Shown here one piece after another: positions 48,922-59,231 of a DNA stretch of 64,000 bases (its first letter is position 1; each line of letters begins with the position of its first letter). The stretch is from Aeromonas encheleia. Lineage in GTDB: Bacteria; Pseudomonadota; Gammaproteobacteria; Enterobacterales; Aeromonadaceae. The notes below the pieces were generated by a model. The model searched no databases, had not been told where the DNA came from, and was given only the letters and a program-made list of their open reading frames with translations. The stretch spans positions 1,879,001-1,943,000 of the forward strand of contig NZ_LR134376.1 of the NCBI RefSeq assembly GCF_900637545.1, in the 5' to 3' direction. Both the position numbers and the translations under genes were made by a program.

Positions 48922-50565
48922 TCAGCGCCGGCGGTAGAGGCCCGGATCCACTTCCTGGTAGCGATCCGTCAGATATTGATAGAAGGCGAGGCTGGAGGGG
49001 GAGCTCGGCTGCTTCAGCTCGGCGGCCACCCGCTCCGGCTTGGCGATGATGAACTTGGGATCCTGGCGCTTGATGTCGGCCAGCACCCGTTCGCGCACGT
49101 CATAGGGCGGGTTGACGTTGGCGAAGAACAGATAGGCGGAGGCGGGCTGGCGATCGGTCCACAGATAGTATTGCGGCTGGATGCCATCGACCCAGATCTT
49201 GTCGGTCGGCACGGTTTCGGCCTTGATCCGATCGACCCGCACCTGGGCCGGCGGGTTGAACGGCTGGCCCTTCAGGGTGCCCTCCCAGGCGTTGTTGACC
49301 AGCAGGGCCAGCATGGCCAGCGAGGCCAGCCAGGGGGTGGCGCTGCGCACGTCCCAGGCGCGCCACAGGGGCACCAGGATCAGCACCGGCAGGGCCCACA
49401 GCAGGCTGTTGCCGAGCACCTCCCGCACCCGCTCCAGCGACCACTCCTTGGTACTCCAGCCATAACCGAGCTGCTGGGCCAGCAGCCAGCTGGCGGTCAG
49501 CACCACCAGCGAGATGCAGAGCAGGCCCAGCGCATCGGCCTGCTGCTCGCTGCGATCCAGCAGGCAGGCGAGCGGCAGCAGGGCCAGCGGCAGGTAGAGC
49601 ACGTCGTAGTGATCGAACACATGGCCGGAGACCGAGTTGGCGACCAGGGTAAACAGCACCCCGAACAGGGTGGCGAACAGGGCGGGCAGGTACCACTCCT
49701 GGCGGCGCCCCAGCATCAGCACCATGAAGGCAGGCAGCAGCATGATGAGGCCGGTGCGCAGCAGGCCGACGGCCCCCACTTCCGGCGAGAAGCCGTTGCC
49801 GTAGCTCCCCTCGAAGAAGATGCCGAAGGCGTAATACTGGAATTCGGCCAGCAGCCCGTGGTGCTGGAAGTAGGCGAACAGCGGGCCGCCGATCAGCGCC
49901 AGCCCCAGCAGGCTGCTGCAGAGCAGGCCGAAGGCGCAGCGCCACTGCTCACGCAGACACCAGTGGCAGAACAGCACCAGATACCAGGCGCCCCAGAAGG
50001 CGCCGTTGTTGGTGCGCATCCAGGCCACAATGGCGAAGGTGATGGCCGCCACCAGCGCCGGTCCCCAGCGAAACTGCTTGTCCAGCAGCATGGTGATGAA
50101 GGCCCACTGGGCGATGAGGGCCAGGTAGAAGGTCCAGTCCTCGGTCATGTTGCCGTAGTAGTAACGGGTGCCATAGAGCGCCAGCACCGCCAGCATGCTG
50201 CCGAGCCGGGCCTGCAGGGAGAGGCCGAGCTGGGAGAAAGCCTGCCAGCTGGCGAGCAGGCCGAGCCAGCAGAGCACCCACTCCAGCAGCCAGATCCCGA
50301 AGAAGCCACCCAGGTGATAGCCGAGCGCATCGAGGGCGAAGATCATGGGGCCCTTGATGTCGATCATGTCCCGATAGAGCACGCCCCCCTCGCTCCACAT
50401 CTTGCCCATCACCGCGAACAGGGAGGCGTCAAAGCCGGGGGCCATGCCGTGAAACAGCGGGTTGCGCAGGCAGAACAGCAGCGCCATCAGGGCGGTGAGC
50501 AGGACAACCAGCGGCTTGAGCCCGGGGTTGTAGCGCTGAGGGGTAAAACGGATGGCGTGATTCAT
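48922..50565 (-). CDS. Polytopic membrane glycosyltransferase-like protein (GT-C/PMT-type)
   Basis: A 547-residue inner-membrane protein with ten or more helices. The first periplasmic loop carries the acidic motif PGFDASLFAVMGKMW and RDMIDIKGPMIFALDALGY (about 38-75), and a C-terminal soluble domain begins near 440 (DKIWVDGIQPQYYLWTDRQP). This is the layout of GT-C transferases that use polyprenyl-phosphate sugars (ArnT/GT39-like). The donor and acceptor are unknown, and no cell-surface polysaccharide genes adjoin it. Start 50565 is chosen over a longer ORF by the position of the first helix. Confidence 0.7.
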   Translation of the reverse strand: MNHAIRFTPQRYNPGLKPLVVLLTALMALLFCLRNPLFHGMAPGFDASLFAVMGKMWSEGGVLYRDMIDIKGPMIFALDALGYHLGGFFGIWLLEWVLCWLGLLASWQAFSQLGLSLQARLGSMLAVLALYGTRYYYGNMTEDWTFYLALIAQWAFITMLLDKQFRWGPALVAAITFAIVAWMRTNNGAFWGAWYLVLFCHWCLREQWRCAFGLLCSSLLGLALIGGPLFAYFQHHGLLAEFQYYAFGIFFEGSYGNGFSPEVGAVGLLRTGLIMLLPAFMVLMLGRRQEWYLPALFATLFGVLFTLVANSVSGHVFDHYDVLYLPLALLPLACLLDRSEQQADALGLLCISLVVLTASWLLAQQLGYGWSTKEWSLERVREVLGNSLLWALPVLILVPLWRAWDVRSATPWLASLAMLALLVNNAWEGTLKGQPFNPPAQVRVDRIKAETVPTDKIWVDGIQPQYYLWTDRQPASAYLFFANVNPPYDVRERVLADIKRQDPKFIIAKPERVAAELKQPSSPSSLAFYQYLTDRYQEVDPGLYRRR

Positions 50566-50664
50566 GGGTGACCAGTTCCTGGAGGGAAGACGAGAAAGCG
50601 GGCCTATCTTGCCGAGGCCGGCAGTCCGATGCAATGGGGCAGGGGAATGTGCTTGAAATAATTT

Positions 50665-50704
50665 GCAAAAGTGCCGCTTTCACGAAGCAAAGCGGCACTT
50701 TTGC
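50665..50704. terminator. Terminator with 16-bp perfect stem
   Basis: GCAAAAGTGCCGCTTT pairs perfectly with AAAGCGGCACTTTTGC around an eight-base loop. It ends the 5'-nucleotidase transcript (minus strand). Confidence 0.9.
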
Positions 50705-50727
50705 TGGGGTTCGGCCGAATGAGGGCC

Positions 50728-52389
50728 TCACTCCATGACGCGGTCGCCATGATATTCCACCAGGGCGGGCAGGGGGCAGAGCTCGGGCAGATGGCGGGCC
50801 CAGCGGATGAAGGCATCGGCCAGGGTGATGCCAAGCTCCTGATTGTGCTGGGTCAGGGTGCGGGCCAGCGCGGTGTAGCCCTCCTTGCCGGAGGCGGTGT
50901 AGGCGCTGGAGACCCCCCGATAGACGGCGTCGGCCTCGACCGCTTGCCACTGGCCCGGGCTCGACTCCCATTCGAGGCGGGTGATCCGGCCCCCCTTGGG
51001 GCGGTCGGCCCGGTAGCTGAAACGCACCCCGGCGGTGTAGGGGAAGCTGCCGCTGCCATTGCCGATCACGCCGTTGTTGGTGGCGTTGTCGATGGCCCCC
51101 TCCAGCGCCTCGGCCAGTTCATGACCGTGGACCCGGTAGAGGGTGAGCGGGATGGCGAATGGCAGCAGGCGGCCGGCGATGTCTGCCTCGCTCAGGGGGC
51201 CGGGTTCGAGGGAGCAGCGCACGCCGCCGGCGTTGTGCAGCGCAAAATCCACCTGACCCACCTGTTCGCGGGCGGCGGCCAGCATGGCATGGGCGACCAG
51301 GGGCGCCACCTGGCTGCCGGCGGGCAGCTGGGCGTCGGGCAGGCGCTGATGGTGCAGAGGCCCGGCGAGGCGGGTGACGATGCGCTTGGTCATGGTCTCG
51401 AGTTCGGGCCGGTAGCGCTTGGCCAGGCGTTGCTCGAGCTCGGGGGCGGGCTCGCAGAAGTGCAGCCCGGCCGGGGGCGGGGCGGCGAAGGGCCAGGGCT
51501 GCCAGGGCAGCCACTCCAGTTGGCCCTTGCTGCGCCGCACGCGTCCCTTGTCGTCGAACTCCAGCTCGCAGACCCCGAGGCAGAGCGCGCTGTGGGCGGC
51601 ATGCAGGATGGCGACCCCCTCGACCATCAGCGGGTAGTCTCCCTCGCTCGCGAGCCCCAGCGGAGCCAAGTCCCCCAGCTGGCTGTGGGTGTGGCCGCCG
51701 ACGATCAGGCTGAGCTCGGGGAAACGAGCCGCCAGTCGCTTGTCCTGCTCGAGCCCGAGGTGGCTCAGCAGGATGATGTGCTGGATCCCCTGCGCCGCTA
51801 TCTCGCTCAGGGCGGCGGTGAGGGTCTGCTCTATGCCGTGGAACCGGGTGTGGGGATCCGGGCTCGCGATGGCGGCCATCTGCGGCAGCGTGATACCGAG
51901 CAGGGCAAAAGGCACCCCATCGATGAGCCTCTTGTGCCAGGGGCGGCTGGCATCGAACAGCATGGGCAGGTCCCGCAGTCGCAACGGGGTATCGGCCGGC
52001 TCCTGGCTGCTGTCGAGGTTGGCGGCCAGCACCGGGAAGTCGAGCTGGCGCAGAAACTCCACCAGCGGGCCGTTGCCGAGATCGAACTCGTGATTGCCGA
52101 TCACCATGGCATCCGGTCGCAGCAGGCGCAGCAGGTCGGCGTTGGCTCGCCCCTTGAAACGGTTGAAATAGAGCGAGCCCTGGAAGGTGTCGCCGCCGTG
52201 CAGCAACAGGCAGGTCTGGCCGGCGGCGGCAGCCTGCCGGCGCAGGGCGTCGAGTCGGGTCAGGATGCGGGCATAACCGCCACACTGGGTGCGCCACTCG
52301 GTGTCGCCTGCGGGCAGGAAGCGCATGGGGGCGCCATCGAAATGGGAGTGGCAGTCACTGAAGTGGGCAAGTTGAACCGTAATACTCAT
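50728..52389 (-). CDS. 5'-nucleotidase/UshA-like metallophosphoesterase, apparently cytosolic
   Basis: A 553-residue protein with the two-domain layout of UshA. The N-terminal binuclear metallophosphatase has FSDCHSHFD (about 9-17), LLHGGDTFQGS, VIGNHEFDLGN, LLSHLGLEQD and VGGHTHSQLG. The C-terminal 5'-nucleotidase domain has HNAGGVR, LTLYRVHGHEL and a late YRGVSSAYTASGKEGY. No signal peptide or lipobox is visible, unlike UshA, so it would act in the cytosol on nucleotides or related phosphoesters. It stands alone between terminators. Confidence 0.87.
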   Translation of the reverse strand: MSITVQLAHFSDCHSHFDGAPMRFLPAGDTEWRTQCGGYARILTRLDALRRQAAAAGQTCLLLHGGDTFQGSLYFNRFKGRANADLLRLLRPDAMVIGNHEFDLGNGPLVEFLRQLDFPVLAANLDSSQEPADTPLRLRDLPMLFDASRPWHKRLIDGVPFALLGITLPQMAAIASPDPHTRFHGIEQTLTAALSEIAAQGIQHIILLSHLGLEQDKRLAARFPELSLIVGGHTHSQLGDLAPLGLASEGDYPLMVEGVAILHAAHSALCLGVCELEFDDKGRVRRSKGQLEWLPWQPWPFAAPPPAGLHFCEPAPELEQRLAKRYRPELETMTKRIVTRLAGPLHHQRLPDAQLPAGSQVAPLVAHAMLAAAREQVGQVDFALHNAGGVRCSLEPGPLSEADIAGRLLPFAIPLTLYRVHGHELAEALEGAIDNATNNGVIGNGSGSFPYTAGVRFSYRADRPKGGRITRLEWESSPGQWQAVEADAVYRGVSSAYTASGKEGYTALARTLTQHNQELGITLADAFIRWARHLPELCPLPALVEYHGDRVME

Positions 52390-52447
52390 CTCGGTCCTCC
52401 TTAGAGAAAAAGAGCACCGAGTCTACTGCAGGGAAGGGGGGGAAGCC

Positions 52448-52467
52448 AGCCCGGCGGACGCCGGGCT
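52448..52467 (-). terminator. Hairpin after dcuC
   Basis: A 9-bp perfect stem AGCCCGGCG / CGCCGGGCT with a two-base spacer, ten bases after the dcuC stop. There is no U-run. Confidence 0.55.
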
Positions 52468-52476
52468 GGGAAAGTG

Positions 52477-53829
52477 TCAGGCGGGTACCATTATCTGGGT
52501 GGCGAGGATCACCACCAGCAGGCCGACCGCGACCGGCACCGAGGTGCGCTTGACCACCTCGAACGGTGACAGGTTGCCCATGCCCGCACAGGCGACCACC
52601 ACGCCGGAGACCGGGGAGATGGTGCGGCCCAGGTTGGAGGCCTGCAGCATGGGGATGACCAGGTAGGCGGGGTTGACGCCGAGGCTGGTGGCCAGGTGCG
52701 GGATCAGCTCCACGAAGGCGTAGAAGGGGGCATTGCCCGAGCCCGTGGTGAAGGCGGCCAGGGTGGTGATGACCACCAGCACCAGCATGATGACGATGCC
52801 ACCGGTGCCGAAGCTCTGGGCCAGATCCAGGAGGTGGGCGATGAAGCCGAGCCCCATCAGCCCCTGGGCGAAGACGCCGGCACCGACCAGCAGCATGACC
52901 ACGCCGGCGAAGGCGTCCGCCATGCTGCGCCAGCACACCTGCAGGCCGTCGAGCAGCTCCTTGCCGTTGCGCTTGCGCACCAGCTCCAGCAGGGCGGCCA
53001 GCACCAGACAGATGACGATGATGGTCACTATGTCGAGCTTGGGGCTCACCTTGCCGTCAAACAGCAGCACGCCGATGATGGGGGTGAACGGCAGTATGGC
53101 GTAGAAGCTGGGGGCGTCGGTGATGAGATCGCTCGGGGCGACCGCCTCGTTGTGCTCACCCGACCTCTGATCCAGATAGCGCTGCCAGAAGAAGTGAGCC
53201 ACCGCCATGGCGGCAATGGCCACCAGCGAGATGGGCAGGGTCAGCTTGAAGGCGAAGTCGAGCAGCTCCATGTTGGCGGCCTGGGCGGCCATCACCACGT
53301 CCCCCGAGGTGGGGGCCAGGATGATGGCGGCCGGGGAGGCGCACACTGCCGCCGCGGCGCCACGGGAGATCCCCATGTTGACCATCAGCGGGAACAGGGT
53401 GGCCATCAACAGCACGCCGAGACCGGTGGCGGAGCTCACCGCCAGCGACATGGCACAGGCCACCAGGTAGGCGGCCACCAGCAGTATGTAGGGGGACTTG
53501 ATGATGCCAAGGGGCTTGCTGGCGAGTTTCACCAGAATGGTGTTGGCGCCGATATGGCTCATGTAGCCGGCGAAGCCGCACAGCACCATGATCAGCATGC
53601 CCAGGCCACCGCCTCTGTCTACCAGCAGGTAGCGCACATACTCGAACACGTCGGTGGCCACGTGACCGGTCGAGGCGACGCTGGCGGGCAGCACGGCCTT
53701 GCCCATCAGGGCGGTAATGGCCAGCAGCAGCAGGCCGCCGCTGAGCAGCACCCCGGTCGCCGAGTAGCCTTTGAAGATGTAGCGTCCCACGGCCAGAGTG
53801 ACCAGGGTGCCAATAAGCAGTTCCATCAT
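52477..53829 (-). CDS. dcuC: C4-dicarboxylate transporter, DcuC family
   Basis: A 450-residue inner-membrane carrier for C4-dicarboxylates (succinate efflux and exchange under anaerobic growth in E. coli). The family features are present: the start MMELLIGTLVTLAVGRYIFKG, SSATGLGVLLMATLFP, ASPAAIILAPTSGDVVMAA, and AFTTGSGNAPFYAFVELIP with QASNLGRTISPVSGVVVA. The first of two adjacent ATGs (53829) has AGGAA seven bases upstream; the longer ORF to 53865 lacks it. No clear FNR site is visible upstream. Confidence 0.87.
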   Translation of the reverse strand: MMELLIGTLVTLAVGRYIFKGYSATGVLLSGGLLLLAITALMGKAVLPASVASTGHVATDVFEYVRYLLVDRGGGLGMLIMVLCGFAGYMSHIGANTILVKLASKPLGIIKSPYILLVAAYLVACAMSLAVSSATGLGVLLMATLFPLMVNMGISRGAAAAVCASPAAIILAPTSGDVVMAAQAANMELLDFAFKLTLPISLVAIAAMAVAHFFWQRYLDQRSGEHNEAVAPSDLITDAPSFYAILPFTPIIGVLLFDGKVSPKLDIVTIIVICLVLAALLELVRKRNGKELLDGLQVCWRSMADAFAGVVMLLVGAGVFAQGLMGLGFIAHLLDLAQSFGTGGIVIMLVLVVITTLAAFTTGSGNAPFYAFVELIPHLATSLGVNPAYLVIPMLQASNLGRTISPVSGVVVACAGMGNLSPFEVVKRTSVPVAVGLLVVILATQIMVPA

Positions 53830-54156
53830 AGACAAGTTCCTGAGTACGACATGAAGGTGGGACATTTCCGGCGTTAACTTGGCGGTTAATCTGGCCTGTG
53901 GCGAAATGTACCGGTAAAAACGCGGCGATTATTATCCAATAAGAGGTAATCGACCATGATGTCGGTCATCACTTGTGATCCCGCCTGCAAATCTCGGAGC
54001 CCGGCCGGGGGGCGAGATCTTGCCCGGTTGCCGCCGCGGATGACGACAGCAGGTGACAGTCGTCGGGATCGCGGTTAATCTCCCATCCTGAATATTAATT
54101 CATTGATTCTTAATCGAAATAACGCTGGGACTCACAAGGGGCAAGGCCGCGAGCAG
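53830..54156. other. Divergent intergenic region between dcuC and the DUF922 gene
   Basis: About 330 bases without a gene. It contains a short hairpin GACGAC...GTCGTC (about 54041-54065) and an AT-rich part just before the DUF922 gene. I see no reliable operator. Confidence 0.5.
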
Positions 54157-54762
54157 ATGGGACTTTTCAGCAGAATAGGTATGGTGGCGGCCCTGATGTA
54201 TGCCGCCTCGAGCGGGGCAGAACCCTCCCATTATGCCGGCATCCGGGTCGCCCCTGACATCAAGGTCGATTTCCAGTTTTATCGGGTGTCGGGGGCCGAT
54301 GTCGCGACCGTGATGCGCCAGATAGCCAGGCAGGCACCGGCCCAGGCCGGCGGCCACATCGGCAAGGCCAGCTATCAGCTCTCCTGGCAGTTGCAGACCC
54401 GGCCGACGGCGTCGCGCTGCGAGCTGGAGCAGGCCAGGGTGACGGCCCGCATCGGGGTTCGGGTGCCGAACTGGATGGACAAGGCCAAGGCGTCCGCCGG
54501 CGAGCAGCAGAAATGGGATCGGCTGGTGGCGGCCATGTTTGACTACGAGAGTCGTCACAAGGACATACTGCTGGAGAGCGTCAGCCAGCTCGGCATCCGG
54601 CTGGCCCAGCTGCCGGTGGCGCGGGATTGCGCCGCCTTGCAGTCCGAAGGCTGGCAGCAGGGGCAGGCGGTGCTCGCCAGCACCCGCGAGCGCTTCGCCG
54701 CACTGGCGCAGCAGACCGAGCAGGGCCGCAAGCTGGGGGTGATCTGGCCGCAGGGGAGCTGA
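54157..54762 (+). CDS. DUF922-family exported protein lacking the first zinc-site histidine
   Basis: A 201-residue protein with a signal peptide (MGLFSRIGMVAALMYAASSGA). It has the DUF922 pattern of predicted secreted zinc proteases: YRVSGADVATVMRQI, YQLSWQLQTRPTASRCEL, VRVPNW, and the helix that normally carries HExxH. Here that helix reads MFDYESRHKDILL, so the first His is replaced by Tyr while Glu and the second His remain. It may be an inactive or altered member. The start is uncertain because the ribosome-binding site is weak. Confidence 0.65.
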   Translation: MGLFSRIGMVAALMYAASSGAEPSHYAGIRVAPDIKVDFQFYRVSGADVATVMRQIARQAPAQAGGHIGKASYQLSWQLQTRPTASRCELEQARVTARIGVRVPNWMDKAKASAGEQQKWDRLVAAMFDYESRHKDILLESVSQLGIRLAQLPVARDCAALQSEGWQQGQAVLASTRERFAALAQQTEQGRKLGVIWPQGS

Positions 54763-54800
54763 ACCTGCCTATCGCGCGCTAGCGCCAAGCCGCCGCGCTA

Positions 54801-54834
54801 AAAAACGGGCTACCCGCAAGGGAGCCCGTTTTTT
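54801..54834. terminator. Bidirectional terminator between the DUF922 gene and mnmC
   Basis: The stem ACGGGCT(a)CCC / GGGAGCCCGT is flanked by A and T runs (AAAAA...TTTTTT), giving a signal on both strands between the convergent genes. Confidence 0.9.
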
Positions 54835-54868
54835 ATTGGCCGAGGTGGTGATGAGGGAACGGCTCGCC

Positions 54869-56866
54869 TCAGTGCAGGGGTTTGCCCTTGAGCAGCTTGC
54901 GCACCCAGTAGCGGGCGGGATGCAGCGCCTCCAGCAGCTCGGCCGCCAGCGGCAGCGGCTCACCGCAGATCTCGCTGGCGACCAGCTCGCCGCAGAGCGG
55001 GGCCGAGCAGAGGCCCCGTGAGCCCAGGGCCCCCACCACGAACAGGCCGGGATGGAGCGGCAGGGGCGCCGCGTGCTGCCGATCGGACTGCAGCCCGGCA
55101 TAGTGCGCCGCGAGGCTCGCCAGTCGGACGACGGGCCCTGCCACCGGCAGGTGATCCCGGCTGGCGCAGCGCACCCCGACCCGGGCCTCGGCCGCGCTCA
55201 CATCCACCTCCGCAGGCCAGGTCTGCTCCGGCAGGCAGGCTTGCAGCCGAGCCTGATTCTGCCCCTGCTCCTCGGCGCTGTAGTCGGTCGTGCTCTGGTT
55301 GCGGCCATAGCTGGCGCCGATGCAGTGTTCTGCATCATGGGCTGGGGTGAGATAGCCGTCGTAGCAGAGCACCGTCTTGAGCCGGCTCAGGGTGGCCGTG
55401 GTCGGTACGTGGCTCACCTGGCCGCGCACCGGATAGAGCGGCAGCTCGGCAAAGGGCAGCAAGGCCGGCAGCCGGTGACCGGCGGCGACCACCAGATTGG
55501 GGGCCTGCCAGTGGCGACCATCCTGTGTCTCGACCTGCCAACCGTCGAGCTGCTCGTCGACAGCGGTGATGGGGATACCGTATTCCACTCGCAGCAGGCC
55601 GCTCGCCTGCGCCTCTTTGATGGCGGCGCGGGTCAGGTCCGCCGGGCAGAGCCAGCCTCCCAGCGGGTAGCCGACGCCGCCATGGCCGCAGGGCAACCCG
55701 CATTCGGACTCGACCTCGGTGGGGGTCAGCGGGCGCATCAGCGCGGGCGGGAAGGGGCCCTGACTCATCTTGCCGAGCTTGGCGACGGACTTGTCGTCAT
55801 AGCCGAGCTGCACCACGCCGCACAGGTCAAAGGCGATGGGATGACGCTCGGCGAGTGCCAGCAGGCGGTTGCGGGCATAGCCGAACGCCAGGGAATAGAA
55901 GCGGGAGAGGGCATCGTGCTCGCCATTGAGCAGGGGATAGAGCGCCCCCTGCCGATTGCCGGAGGCACCGGTGGCGGGCTCGCCATCTTCACACAACAAG
56001 GTGACGTGCCGGCCCCGCTCCACCAGGGAGAGGGCTGTCATGGCCGAGGCGATGCCGCCGCCGATGATCAGCACCTTGCCGTCTCGCCCTGCCGGACGGG
56101 CATACCAGGGCGCTATGGTCTGCTGCGGTTGCTTGTCGGCCCTGTCTCCCACCAGCATCTCCCGCTTGCTGCCGTGGCCCTTGGTCTTCTTCATGGCAAA
56201 GCCAGCCTCAATGAGGCCGCGGCGCACGAAGCCGGCGCAGGTGAAGGTGGCGATGCTGGCCCTGGGGCGGGCGAGGCGGGCGAGGCCGTCGAACAACTCT
56301 TGCGTCCACATCTCGGGATTCTTGGCCGGGGAGAAACCATCCAGATACCAGGCATCCACCAGCCCCTGTGGACCGTGGGGCACCTGGGGCAGCATGTCTT
56401 TGATGTCGCCAAACCAGAGATCGAGCCGAACTCGCCCCTCGGCGAACTGCAGGCGGTGGCAGCCGGATACCGGCAGCGGCCACTGCGCGATGAGCGCCTG
56501 ACTCAAATGAGCGAGCTCGGGCCAGGCCGCCAGCGCCTTGCCAAGGTCGGCCTGGGTGAGAGGGTACTTTTCGAAGCTGATAAAGTGCAGGCGAGCACAG
56601 CGATCGGGGTCGCTTCCCTGTTCCAGAAAGGCGGCCATTGTCGCCAGAAAGTTAAGGCCTGTGCCGAAACCTGTTTCGCCAATCACGAAATTGTCACTAT
56701 CGTGGTGTGAAAATCGCGCCGGTAGCCGGTTTTGCTGTAAAAAGACGTAGCGGGTTTCACTTAGACCGTTATCATTGGAAAAGTACACATCCCCGAACTC
56801 ACTGGAGACTGGAGTTCCCGCTTCATTCCAGTCCAATCGGGCATGATGTAAGGATGTTTGACTCAC
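54869..56866 (-). CDS. mnmC: tRNA mnm5s2U biosynthesis bifunctional protein MnmC
   Basis: Completes the 5-methylaminomethyl group of wobble U34 in tRNA: the FAD domain removes the carboxymethyl group and the SAM domain then methylates. The product has 665 residues from GTG 56866 ([20 protein letters not shown]), with AGAGG upstream; a further in-frame ATG at 56887 seems less likely. The N-terminal methyltransferase has [13 protein letters not shown] and [17 protein letters not shown]. The C-terminal oxidoreductase has [20 protein letters not shown] and [13 protein letters not shown]. It is divergent from fabB, as in enteric bacteria. Confidence 0.96.
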   Translation of the reverse strand: MSQTSLHHARLDWNEAGTPVSSEFGDVYFSNDNGLSETRYVFLQQNRLPARFSHHDSDNFVIGETGFGTGLNFLATMAAFLEQGSDPDRCARLHFISFEKYPLTQADLGKALAAWPELAHLSQALIAQWPLPVSGCHRLQFAEGRVRLDLWFGDIKDMLPQVPHGPQGLVDAWYLDGFSPAKNPEMWTQELFDGLARLARPRASIATFTCAGFVRRGLIEAGFAMKKTKGHGSKREMLVGDRADKQPQQTIAPWYARPAGRDGKVLIIGGGIASAMTALSLVERGRHVTLLCEDGEPATGASGNRQGALYPLLNGEHDALSRFYSLAFGYARNRLLALAERHPIAFDLCGVVQLGYDDKSVAKLGKMSQGPFPPALMRPLTPTEVESECGLPCGHGGVGYPLGGWLCPADLTRAAIKEAQASGLLRVEYGIPITAVDEQLDGWQVETQDGRHWQAPNLVVAAGHRLPALLPFAELPLYPVRGQVSHVPTTATLSRLKTVLCYDGYLTPAHDAEHCIGASYGRNQSTTDYSAEEQGQNQARLQACLPEQTWPAEVDVSAAEARVGVRCASRDHLPVAGPVVRLASLAAHYAGLQSDRQHAAPLPLHPGLFVVGALGSRGLCSAPLCGELVASEICGEPLPLAAELLEALHPARYWVRKLLKGKPLH

Positions 56867-56977
56867 GTTTTCCTCTGCTCGCGTCACAAATTCGCGGGCA
56901 TTCTACGTGAAAGCAGACCAGTTTGGCAGCCGAAAGCGGGTAGACTCGGTGCCAGTTTTTCCAGACGAGATGAATTA

Positions 56978-58189
56978 ATGAGAAGAGCAGTGATCACCGG
57001 TATCGGCGTCATCTCCAGTATCGGCAACAACAAGGAAGAAGTGCTGGCCTCCCTGAAAGCAGGTAAATCCGGCATCACCTATTCCGAGCAGTTTGAACAA
57101 TACAACCTGCGCAGCCGTGTCTGGGGTAACATCAAACTCGATCCGTCTGAGCTGATCGACCGTAAAGTCATGCGTTTCATGGGCGACGCCGCCGCGTATG
57201 CCTATCTCTCCATGCAGCAGGCCATCGAAGATGCCGGGCTGCCGGAGGATCAGGTCTCCAACGAGCGCACTGGCATCGTGGTCGGCTCTGGCGGTGCGTC
57301 CGGCAAGAACACGTCGGAGTCTGCGGATATTGCCCGTGAGAAAGGCGTCAAGCGGGTGGGTCCCTACATGGTGCCGCGTACCATGTCCTCCACCACCTCC
57401 GCCTGCCTGGCCACCCCGTTCAAGATCAAGGGTGTCAACTACACCATCAGCTCCGCCTGTGCCACCTCTGCTCACTGCATCGGTCACGCGCTGGAGCTGA
57501 TCCAGCTCGGCAAGCAGGACATCGTCTTCGCCGGCGGCGGCGAGGAGCTGGACTGGTCCTCGACCATCCAGTTCGACGCCATGGGTGCCCTCTCTACCAA
57601 GTACAACGACAACCCGGAAAAGGCCTCCCGTACCTATGACGCGGACCGCGACGGTTTCGTCATCTCCGGTGGTGGCGGCATCTTGGTGGTCGAGGAGCTG
57701 GAACATGCTCTGGCTCGCGGCGCCCACATCTACGCCGAGATCACCGGTTACGGTGCGACCTCCGACGGCTACGACATGGTGGCTCCGAGCGGTGAAGGCG
57801 CGGTGCGTTGCATGAAGATGGCGATGCAGGGCGTCGGCACTGTGGATTACATCAACACCCACGGTACCTCCACCCCGGTCGGCGATACCAAGGAGCTGGA
57901 GGCCATTCAGACTCTGTTTGGCAGCAATTCGCCCAAGCTCTCCGCTACCAAGGCCATGACGGGTCATGCCCTCGGCGCCGCCGGTGTGCACGAGGCCGTC
58001 TACTCCCTGCTGATGATGCAACACGGCTTCATCGCCCCCAGCATCAACATCGAGACCCTGGACGAGAAGGCCATCGGCCTGCCCATCGTGCGCGAGTGCG
58101 AGGCCGCCGAGCTCAATACCGTCATGTCCAACAGCTTCGGCTTCGGCGGTACCAACGCTTCCCTGGTGTTCAGCCGATTCAAGGCTTGA
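56978..58189 (+). CDS. fabB: 3-oxoacyl-[acyl-carrier-protein] synthase I
   Basis: Elongating condensing enzyme needed for unsaturated fatty acid synthesis. The 403-residue thiolase-fold protein has the active Cys in [14 protein letters not shown] (about 160-173) and the two His residues in [11 protein letters not shown] and GHALGAAG, and ends [17 protein letters not shown]. Start 56978 ([16 protein letters not shown]) is set by the family; the longer ORF overlaps mnmC. I find no clear FabR or FadR site in the 111-base divergent region. A terminator follows. Confidence 0.98.
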   Translation: MRRAVITGIGVISSIGNNKEEVLASLKAGKSGITYSEQFEQYNLRSRVWGNIKLDPSELIDRKVMRFMGDAAAYAYLSMQQAIEDAGLPEDQVSNERTGIVVGSGGASGKNTSESADIAREKGVKRVGPYMVPRTMSSTTSACLATPFKIKGVNYTISSACATSAHCIGHALELIQLGKQDIVFAGGGEELDWSSTIQFDAMGALSTKYNDNPEKASRTYDADRDGFVISGGGGILVVEELEHALARGAHIYAEITGYGATSDGYDMVAPSGEGAVRCMKMAMQGVGTVDYINTHGTSTPVGDTKELEAIQTLFGSNSPKLSATKAMTGHALGAAGVHEAVYSLLMMQHGFIAPSINIETLDEKAIGLPIVRECEAAELNTVMSNSFGFGGTNASLVFSRFKA

Positions 58190-58208
58190 TGATCCGGAAA
58201 GTAGATTG

Positions 58209-58237
58209 AAAAAGGCGCCGCGAGGCGCCTTTTTTTA
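58209..58237. terminator. Terminator after fabB
   Basis: The stem GGCGCC / GGCGCC with a four-base loop lies between AAAAA and TTTTTTT, so it acts on the plus strand and probably on the convergent strand too. Confidence 0.93.
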
Positions 58238-58255
58238 TGGGGAAATCGATGACTC

Positions 58256-58750
58256 TCAGGCCGGCTCGGTCAGCGGCAGCCGCATGTAGACGGCCCCTTC
58301 TCCATACTCGGCCAGCGACTTTCGGGTGGCGGCCGGCAGGAAGCCCTGCTTGCGCCAGAAGGCCGGTGCGTCCTGTACCGCCACCAGCCCCGCGTGTTCA
58401 TACCCTTGATCGCAGGCAAACTCGAGAGCGGTCTCGAGCAGGCGCTGGCCTATGCCCCGGCCCCGTGCCAGGGGCGAGACCGCCAGATCGTGCAGATAGA
58501 ACTCCTCATCCCCCGCCAGGCTCGACAGGGATACGGAGAGAGGTGGGGGCTGGTGGGCGCGCCAGGGATGGCAGAGCAGGTAGCCCAGCACCTCACCGCC
58601 ATGTTCGGCGACCCAGCAACAGGCCGGGGCCAGCTCGGCCTTGTTGCTCATCACCTCGAGGGGCTCGGGCTCCAGCTGGTGATAGCAGTCGCTCTGAATG
58701 CGCATGATGGCGGGCCAGTCGTCGGCCAGGGTCGTGCGGATCTTGATCAT
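58256..58750 (-). CDS. GNAT-family N-acetyltransferase
   Basis: A 164-residue cytosolic acetyl-CoA-dependent transferase. The acetyl-CoA loop is LAVSPLARGRGIGQRLLETA (about 91-110), preceded by the strand EEFYLHD and followed by GLVAVQDAPAFWRKQGF. The substrate cannot be inferred. Start 58750 (MIKIRTTLADDW) fits the family; the longer ORF does not. It is convergent with fabB. Confidence 0.85.
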   Translation of the reverse strand: MIKIRTTLADDWPAIMRIQSDCYHQLEPEPLEVMSNKAELAPACCWVAEHGGEVLGYLLCHPWRAHQPPPLSVSLSSLAGDEEFYLHDLAVSPLARGRGIGQRLLETALEFACDQGYEHAGLVAVQDAPAFWRKQGFLPAATRKSLAEYGEGAVYMRLPLTEPA

Positions 58751-58869
58751 GGTGCTGTGACGTTTGCTCGTGCCGGTGGGTGACGGGAAAATTGCGTCAG
58801 CCACCATAACAGAGCGCGGCGACGAACTGAACAACCATATCCAAACGATGCCTTTTTAAGGCAGGCGCG

Positions 58870-59184
58870 TTAGCGGACCGGCTGCTTGCTCACCACCCTG
58901 ATCAGCTGATAGCGCACCGAGGAGGCATCGGCGGGGACATCGGTCAGCTGCTCGGTGCGCACTTCCAGCTGATAGCGGAAGCCCGGCTCGAAGGTGAAGC
59001 CCTCGATCTGCTGGTAGAAGAGGCTCCAGCTTGCGCCCGGCTGGCTGCGCACCTGCATGCACTTCATGGGGGCGACACCGACGCAGTCGGCCAGCTGATC
59101 CTGGATGTAGAGGGTCTCGGTGGTCGGGGTGCTCTGGCAGGCGCCGAGCAACAGGGTGGAGCAGAGCAGCAGGGGGGCTTTCAT
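58870..59184 (-). CDS. DUF4377 lipoprotein
   Basis: A 104-residue lipoprotein with lipobox LLGAC (Cys at 16) after a short signal sequence. The rest is a single DUF4377 domain: DCVGVAPMKCMQVRSQPGASW, YQQIEGFTFEPGFRYQLEV and a late SVRYQLIRVVSK. In other proteins DUF4377 often accompanies META/HslJ domains linked to heat or novobiocin stress. The gene is monocistronic. Confidence 0.83.
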   Translation of the reverse strand: MKAPLLLCSTLLLGACQSTPTTETLYIQDQLADCVGVAPMKCMQVRSQPGASWSLFYQQIEGFTFEPGFRYQLEVRTEQLTDVPADASSVRYQLIRVVSKQPVR

Positions 59185-59231
59185 GATGGTGTGTCCTTGA
59201 CGTAAAAGGGCGCGATTAGACCCTCAAATAA

